Source of the DNA: Coprococcus sp.
Lineage (GTDB): Bacteria > Bacillota_A > Clostridia > Lachnospirales > Lachnospiraceae
DNA: 38,833 bases
Assembly: GCA_017624085.1 (NCBI GenBank)
Contig: JAGANU010000003.1
Span: 1-38,833 of the forward strand
Direction: 5' to 3'
Under the pieces are notes generated by a model that made no database searches, was not told where the DNA came from, and saw only the letters and a list, made by a program, of their open reading frames with translations. This document shows, piece by piece, positions 33,874 through 38,833 of the stretch. Positions within the stretch are counted from its first letter, which is position 1. Every line of letters starts with the position of its first letter. The position numbers were made by a program, and so were the translations under genes.

Positions 33874-34563
33874 ATGAAGGATAAAACGATACTCCTTGTG
33901 GAGGATGATAAGGCACTTGCGATGGGTACGGTGTTTGTGCTGGAGGCTGAAGGGTATAAGGTTAAGCATGGGGCAAATCTGAAGAGCGCATGGGAGCTTT
34001 TGGATGAAGCGGTTGACCTTATTTTGCTTGATGTGATGCTCCCTGATGGAAGCGGATATGATTTTTGTAAGAAGGTAAGGCAAAGTGGGGTTATGATTCC
34101 TATAATTTTCCTTACGGCCATGTCGGAGGAGATCAATATAGTGCAGGGGCTTGAGATCGGTGCTGACGATTATGTGGCGAAGCCTTACAGGCTGAAGGAG
34201 CTGCTGTCCAGAATTGTGGCAAATCTCAGACGGTATGAGATGATGAATAAGAGGGGGCAGGAGACAGTACCCTTTGGTCAACATAGATTTTTGCTTTCGG
34301 AGTTCAGACTATATAAGGGGGATGTGCTCATTGACTGTACAGCTACAGAGCTCAGGCTGCTGAAGGAGCTTGTGTGCAACGAGGGCGTAGTGCTTGCGAG
34401 AAATACACTGCTTGACAGATTATATGATATAGATGGCGTGCTTATCGACGACAATACCCTGTCGGTTTATATGAAGAGACTTCGCAGCAAGCTGGAGGAG
34501 GACGCCTGCTTTATAGAGACGGTCAGAGGCGTAGGGTATAGATTTGTGAGAAATGCACAGTAG
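33874..34563 (+). CDS. OmpR-family response regulator (VncR/BceR-like context)
   Basis: A 229-residue regulator: receiver with LLVEDD (acidic pair Asp11-Asp12), phospho-acceptor Asp53 in LILLDVMLPDG, FLTAMS and YVAKPYRLKE; winged-helix C-terminus with LLKELVCNEG, YMKRLRSKLE and ETVRGVGYRF. The ATG at 33874 was chosen since ATGGAGATAGAT supplies the ribosome site; longer versions begin inside a REP-like repeat. A kinase gene follows 21 bases later and a FtsX-type ABC transporter comes next, which is the usual set for sensing and resisting antimicrobial peptides or cell-envelope stress. Confidence 0.93.
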   Translation: MKDKTILLVEDDKALAMGTVFVLEAEGYKVKHGANLKSAWELLDEAVDLILLDVMLPDGSGYDFCKKVRQSGVMIPIIFLTAMSEEINIVQGLEIGADDYVAKPYRLKELLSRIVANLRRYEMMNKRGQETVPFGQHRFLLSEFRLYKGDVLIDCTATELRLLKELVCNEGVVLARNTLLDRLYDIDGVLIDDNTLSVYMKRLRSKLEEDACFIETVRGVGYRFVRNAQ

Positions 34564-34584
34564 GCAGTATGCGGAGAATGGTAA

Positions 34585-35619
34585 ATGAAGAGTTCATATG
34601 AGAGAAAAAAATACATAAGCACCTTCCTGCGTGTAGGCGTGGCGGCTGTGTGCATACTTGCCGCGTGGTTTTACTATGCGACAGGCTATAACACCCTTCT
34701 GACGGCTGTGTCTGCAATACTTGTAGCAGCGGTGCTGGTCCTTCTTTTTTTCATAGGCTACAGACATATCGATAAGACTTATGATGAGGTTGAGGGAATG
34801 TCAGACAAGATGATTCGTGTTGTGGACGATCCGGACAGTGTCACGGAGGAGGAGTTCAGACAGGGAAGCATAGGTATTCTGTATACCAATTTTTATAAGA
34901 TGGTGGCGTTTCTCAGGGAGAGCAGGGAGAAGGAGCAGTCTGAGAAGGAGTTCTTAAGAGATATCATCTCTGACATATCCCATCAGCTTAAGACGCCCTT
35001 AGCGTCCCTCAATATATTTGTGGATATGCTGCTTGATGATAAGGTTACGGATAAGGAGCGCCGCAGACAGGTGCTTTTTGAGGCGGGAAATCAGCTTGAC
35101 AGAATGGAGTGGATGGTGCTGTCCCTTCTCAAGCTTGCCAGAATAGAAGCGGGAGCAATACAGTTTGAAAGCAAGCTCTGGAATATGGAGGTTCTATGTG
35201 CCCAGGCAGCAGAGGGAGTAAAGCATCTGACAGACAAAAAGCACCAGCACATTGATATAATCTGTGAGCCGGAAACAAAGCTTTCCTGTGATGGGGACTG
35301 GCTTACAGAGGCGATTATTAACCTTATGAAGAATGCTTCGGACTATTCTTATGAGAACACACATATCACACTGGAGGTAAGTCAGAATAACCTGTTTACA
35401 AGAATATATGTCAGGGACAATGGTATAGGAATCCCGGAGGAGGAGCTGCCACATATATTTAAGCGGTTTTACCGTGTAAGCCAGGAAATCAATCCAAATA
35501 GTGTTGGAATAGGGCTCTCCCTTACAAAGTCTATTGTGGAGGGAATGGGCGGAAGCATAGCAGTAAGAAGCGAGGTAGGAAAGGGCACCTGCTTTGAGAT
35601 TACATTTGTGCATAGCTAA
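34585..35619 (+). CDS. Sensor histidine kinase paired with a FtsX-type ABC transporter
   Basis: A 344-residue kinase with two close N-terminal membrane segments (about 12-30 and 36-54) and hardly any outside loop, the build of kinases that sense through a partner transporter. The HisKA helix has SDISHQLKTPLASL (His133). The ATPase domain has IINLMKNASDYS, IYVRDNGIGIP, IFKRFYR and GVGIGLSLTKSIVEGMGG; all boxes are intact. The ATG at 34585 follows GCGGAGAATGGTAA. A terminator separates it from the permease gene, so transporter genes may have their own promoter controlled by the regulator. Confidence 0.93.
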   Translation: MKSSYERKKYISTFLRVGVAAVCILAAWFYYATGYNTLLTAVSAILVAAVLVLLFFIGYRHIDKTYDEVEGMSDKMIRVVDDPDSVTEEEFRQGSIGILYTNFYKMVAFLRESREKEQSEKEFLRDIISDISHQLKTPLASLNIFVDMLLDDKVTDKERRRQVLFEAGNQLDRMEWMVLSLLKLARIEAGAIQFESKLWNMEVLCAQAAEGVKHLTDKKHQHIDIICEPETKLSCDGDWLTEAIINLMKNASDYSYENTHITLEVSQNNLFTRIYVRDNGIGIPEEELPHIFKRFYRVSQEINPNSVGIGLSLTKSIVEGMGGSIAVRSEVGKGTCFEITFVHS

Positions 35620-35680
35620 GCTTACAGTTCTGTAAGATAAGAAGCTACATGTAGTCACTGAATAGTAAGAAAAGAGTGGT

Positions 35681-35714
35681 AGAGTATATGCATAGGATGC
35701 GTATACTCTTTTTT
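35681..35714 (+). terminator. Terminator after the two-component pair
   Basis: AGAGTATATGCAT (35681-35693) and ATGCGTATACTCT (35697-35709) pair, with one mismatched or wobble position, around AGG, then TTTTTT. Confidence 0.85.
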
Positions 35715-35775
35715 GTGCAATAAACCGTAACGCAGAAGTTATGCTTGCACAAATTTCTATATGACGGCAAATGTG
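35710..35775 (+). repeat. 66-base intergenic repeat, copy 2
   Basis: Matches 13762-13827 at 56 of 66 positions by hand, from TTTTTTGTGCAATAA to ATTTCTATATGACGGC-AAATGT. As in the first copy, it begins in the T run of a terminator and is followed, here after about 64 bases, by a gene. Confidence 0.75.
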
Positions 35776-35838
35776 ATAACGTAACCAGAATTGTATCAGC
35801 TTCGTATCTGTACGATAAGAAAAAGGGAGGAAAAAGAA

Positions 35839-38169
35839 TTGACAGATTTTAAGCAGCTGGCCAAGGCATATCTAAGGTCCGGCAAGGCGAGAAGTGTAAT
35901 AACCATAATTGGAGTCGCAATTACAGTATTTGTGCTTTATGGCGGACTGAATTTGGCGTACTCGTACCTGCTTACCTACAGAGATAAGGTGAGGCAGGAG
36001 CAGGATTATGAGTTTATTGTACTGACCCAGAGCAAGTCCGAGGCACTTAATATAGCGGCGGACAAAAAAATAAAAAAAGCATACGTAGGGATGTATGAGA
36101 AAATCGATTACGAATATGCGGTAAACGATGACGGCTCTAACTATGAGGGGATAAAGACTGTATATAAAAATGCTTTGTATGCCACAGGAGACAATCCATA
36201 TCGGATGCAAAAGAGAATGGAGGAGATCTGTGAGAAATATCAGGTAGAAGCAACAATAAATGAGGAGCTGGCATCGATGTATTTTCAGCCTTGCACCTAT
36301 GATGATGCGTCCTCGGTAGTTATATTTGTTTTAGTTATCTTACTGATATCCTTCATATTTGCCATATTTGCTGTAGGTATGATAAGAAATTCTATCCAAA
36401 TGTTTATGATGGAGCAGGTGAAGGATTATGGAATACTCAGGTGCATAGGAGCAACGAAGGGACAGCTGGGGAAGGTAATATATAAAATGGGGCTTACACT
36501 GGAGCTGGCAGGAATAGCAATAGGAGTAATTGCCGGTGGAGCCTTCACATGGATTCTTGGTATATTCCTGTCTGTGGACGGAGGCTATCATATAGTACCT
36601 CTTGCTCCGGTGCTGTTTTGCTATCTTGGTGATATGTATTTTGTCATAAGAGAGTGCAGCAAGCTTGTAACAGCCATGAGCCCGGTTCAGGCTGTGAGAG
36701 GAGAGCTGAGGATTAAGAAGGAGAAATTCAAGGCCAGGGGAAGGGGAATTATGGGACTTCTCTTCGGCATGGAGGGTGAATATGCAAGAAAGAGTGTTCT
36801 TCGAAACAGGGGGCGCTTTGCGAAAACCGTTTCAGCCATGTCCATAAGCATAGCAGCAATAATTGCTGTGTCAAGCACCATGGGTATTCTTAATAATGCA
36901 ATCTCATATATAGACAGCGTGTCCGGGGAATATCAGTACAAGCTTGTGGGGTATCCAAGCGCATTCATGACTTTGGAGCAGGCTCAGAGCTGGCTTGCAA
37001 CTCCCGAGCAGCTGCGCAACATATCAGAGATGTCGTGTGTGAAGGAGGCCAGAAAGGTTTACAATGCAGAGGTTTACGCAACAGATGTTCTTAGCCTTTA
37101 CTCACATACCGGTAAAGAGTATCTGGAAAAAACCTGGCACGGGCAGTTCCTAAGCGAATACTACAATATGGTGGAAGAACACCTAAGCGAAGGTGCTGAC
37201 AGTGAAAATAATGAGCTTGATAAAAAAAACATGCTGTGCAGCGACATATCCATGTATGGACTGGATGATAATGAGCTTAAGGATATGGAGAAATATCTCG
37301 TTGACGGAACAACTCAGGTAAGCGACAATGGCGTGATCATGGTTGTCTCTGCCAGCGCAAGTATAGTAGATGAGGATTCATTATTCCCAAAATATATACA
37401 CACAGGGATTACTGATTACAAGGTGGGCGACACCATTGAGCTTATTGATACACAGGAAATGTATGAGCTTTCCCAAAATCATGAGGGCTATGATGCAGCA
37501 GCTGCTGCATACAAACATTTGCTTGGAGAGGGGAAGGTTCACTCTTATACGATAGAAGGAATAGTTGACCTTGAAAATAATCCTGTAGAAGGCTTTGAAA
37601 TATACACATCAAGAAAAAACTTCTTTGCTGAGACCGGCTTTGACGAGTCTAGTGTATCGGGAATGAAGTACAAGATGGATACGAAAAATATGACAGTAGC
37701 TATGATGGGAGAGCTTATATATGACAACGGCTCATATATAGAGATGATTTCGCCGATTATCCCAATGAAGAGTACAAACAAATTCATAGTGCTGCTTGTG
37801 ATATTTATTTTTACATTAAGTGCCGTAAATATAATCAACAGCTCCGCAGGAAATATACATATGAGGCGCAAGGAATTTGCCCAGCTGAGGGTTATAGGAA
37901 TGTCAAGAAAAAAGCTTATTAAGACGGCTATGCTTGAGGGCGTAATGGCTCTGATTCCTTCATACATACTAGGCTGTGGCGTAGGAATTGCAATTTATTA
38001 TATGACTTACAGGCTTGCAAATATTATGATTCCGCAGAAGTTTATGCCTTCTGTTGCAGGAATGGTAATAGGGTTTGGTGTTACGGCAGTACTTATTCTG
38101 GGAAGCATATACATACCGGTTATTCGGCTTCCAAAGAGTATGGCTGAGGATCTGACTATTGAAGAGTAG
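35839..38169 (+). CDS. FtsX-domain ABC transporter permease
   Basis: A 776-residue membrane protein of the MacB/BceB superfamily. An N-terminal membrane segment (about 20-42) is followed by an outside region, a first FtsX domain (about 165-275) with VKDYGILRCIGATKGQL, another membrane anchor near 330-350 (KTVSAMSISIAAIIAVSS), a larger outside domain (about 360-640), and a second FtsX domain near the end with EFAQLRVIGMSRKKLIKTA. The start is a TTG at 35839 with GGGAGG before it. In the first FtsX domain, the fourth membrane segment looks short and charged (CYLGDMYFVIREC, near 36620-36660), which is unusual. The ATPase follows after 19 bases. It probably removes or frees the envelope from a peptide sensed by the kinase. 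Confidence 0.9.
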   Translation: MTDFKQLAKAYLRSGKARSVITIIGVAITVFVLYGGLNLAYSYLLTYRDKVRQEQDYEFIVLTQSKSEALNIAADKKIKKAYVGMYEKIDYEYAVNDDGSNYEGIKTVYKNALYATGDNPYRMQKRMEEICEKYQVEATINEELASMYFQPCTYDDASSVVIFVLVILLISFIFAIFAVGMIRNSIQMFMMEQVKDYGILRCIGATKGQLGKVIYKMGLTLELAGIAIGVIAGGAFTWILGIFLSVDGGYHIVPLAPVLFCYLGDMYFVIRECSKLVTAMSPVQAVRGELRIKKEKFKARGRGIMGLLFGMEGEYARKSVLRNRGRFAKTVSAMSISIAAIIAVSSTMGILNNAISYIDSVSGEYQYKLVGYPSAFMTLEQAQSWLATPEQLRNISEMSCVKEARKVYNAEVYATDVLSLYSHTGKEYLEKTWHGQFLSEYYNMVEEHLSEGADSENNELDKKNMLCSDISMYGLDDNELKDMEKYLVDGTTQVSDNGVIMVVSASASIVDEDSLFPKYIHTGITDYKVGDTIELIDTQEMYELSQNHEGYDAAAAAYKHLLGEGKVHSYTIEGIVDLENNPVEGFEIYTSRKNFFAETGFDESSVSGMKYKMDTKNMTVAMMGELIYDNGSYIEMISPIIPMKSTNKFIVLLVIFIFTLSAVNIINSSAGNIHMRRKEFAQLRVIGMSRKKLIKTAMLEGVMALIPSYILGCGVGIAIYYMTYRLANIMIPQKFMPSVAGMVIGFGVTAVLILGSIYIPVIRLPKSMAEDLTIEE

Positions 38170-38188
38170 AAAGGGTAGGTGAATAGAT

Positions 38189-38833
38189 ATGGAAATAGTA
38201 AAGCTTGAACATGTTACAAAGATATATGGTGAGGGAGACACGAGAGTATGGGGAATGGATGATGTGAACCTCACAATTGATAAGGGGGAGATTGTTGCAA
38301 TAGTTGGAGCGTCGGGCTCAGGAAAATCCACAATGCTTCACGTTATGGGCGGTGTTGATGTACCTACAAGCGGAAATGTCATTATAGACGGAAAGGACAT
38401 CACAAGACTCAGCGATGAGGAGATGAGTGTATTTCGGAGACGCAAGATAGGCTTTGTATTTCAGTCCTACCATCTTATACCGGTGCTCACTGTTGAGGAA
38501 AACATCAAGATGCCGATTCTTCTCGACCACAGAAAGCCTGACAGGGAATACATAGACCACATTATCGAGATGCTTGGTCTTAAGGACAGAAAGAAATATC
38601 TGCCAAACCAGCTGTCAGGAGGCCAGCAGCAGAGAGCTGCCATAGCAAGGGCTCTGGCCAACAGACCATCTCTTGTACTTGCTGATGAGCCAACAGGAGC
38701 CCTCGATTCAAAAAATGGAAATGAGGTTCTGACGCTCCTTCAGGATTCCGTAAAGAAGCTGGGGCAGACACTAGTGCTGATTACCCACAATGTGGACCTT
38801 GCAAGGCAGGCAGACAGAATACTTAAGATATCC
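38189..38833 (+). CDS. ABC transporter ATP-binding protein, MacB/LolD type (cut by window end)
   Basis: The first 215 codons of an ATPase that runs off the end of the window without a stop. It starts with EIVKLEHVTKIYGEGD. Walker A is GASGSGKSTMLH, the Q-loop is FVFQSYHLIP, the signature is LSGGQQQRAAIARAL, Walker B is LVLADEPTGALDS and the switch His is in VLITHNVD. This is the usual partner of FtsX-type permeases and follows the permease by 19 bases, with AAAGGGTAGG ahead of the ATG. Family members end about 10-40 residues further on, so most of it is present. Confidence 0.95.
   Translation, partial: MEIVKLEHVTKIYGEGDTRVWGMDDVNLTIDKGEIVAIVGASGSGKSTMLHVMGGVDVPTSGNVIIDGKDITRLSDEEMSVFRRRKIGFVFQSYHLIPVLTVEENIKMPILLDHRKPDREYIDHIIEMLGLKDRKKYLPNQLSGGQQQRAAIARALANRPSLVLADEPTGALDSKNGNEVLTLLQDSVKKLGQTLVLITHNVDLARQADRILKIS

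Noticed and set aside
35791..35838. Longer start for the FtsX permease
   Set aside because: No ribosome site there, whereas the TTG at 35839 has GGGAGG at a good distance.

Overview
The window looks like a chromosomal piece of a Gram-positive Clostridia genome, most likely Lachnospiraceae (Butyrivibrio/Coprococcus/Roseburia-like). The signs are moderate AT content, strong AGGAGG-type ribosome sites, canonical TTGACA/TATAAT promoters, a T-box in front of aspS, a CIRCE element in front of hsp20, a tRNA gene without encoded CCA, an LtaS-type enzyme and Agr-type peptide signalling. No species can be named from the sequence alone.

Layout. 1-3300: OmpR-type response regulator and a large sensor kinase. 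3301-12150: mostly housekeeping: tRNA-Gly, LTA-synthase-like sulfatase, guaB, a GNAT acetyltransferase fused to signal peptidase I, a PHP-domain protein, an NSS sodium symporter and a Dus-family protein. 12167-12828: RelE/YafQ-DinJ toxin-antitoxin pair with its promoter. 12998-15626: YccF protein, then a T-box leader and aspS. 15682-24367: a quorum-sensing locus. agrC-agrA-agrB run leftward. A 48-codon agrD-like pheromone gene, too short for routine ORF calling, runs rightward from the shared promoter region, followed by a small secreted protein, a large lipoprotein and an ABC exporter (permease-ATPase-permease). 24506-29739: a second, similarly built locus with a LytTR regulator and GHKL kinase leftward and permease-ATPase-lipoprotein-permease rightward, but no agrB or agrD. 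29740-32381: decayed pieces of a FtsX/MacB-type ABC transporter split around an intact-looking IS200/IS605 element (tnpA + tnpB). 32378-33037: CIRCE-controlled hsp20. 33038-33873: a gene-free block of repeats, a large nested palindrome and a possible small RNA or attenuator. 33874-38833: response regulator, kinase, FtsX-type permease and the start of its ATPase (cut by the window end), a typical peptide-sensing/efflux module.

A family of hairpin-forming repeats built on GGGGACAGGT flanked by TGTGTCA-type arms is scattered through the intergenic gaps (about twelve copies, including diverged palindromes). They resemble REP elements and lie next to response-regulator starts or between convergent genes.

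How it fits together: the strongest system is the Agr-type circuit. AgrB should process AgrD to a thiolactone peptide (predicted ring CWGLL), AgrC should sense it, and AgrA should act on paired direct repeats in the divergent promoter to drive agrD plus the secreted protein, lipoprotein and ABC exporter. The function of that output operon is not known from the sequence.
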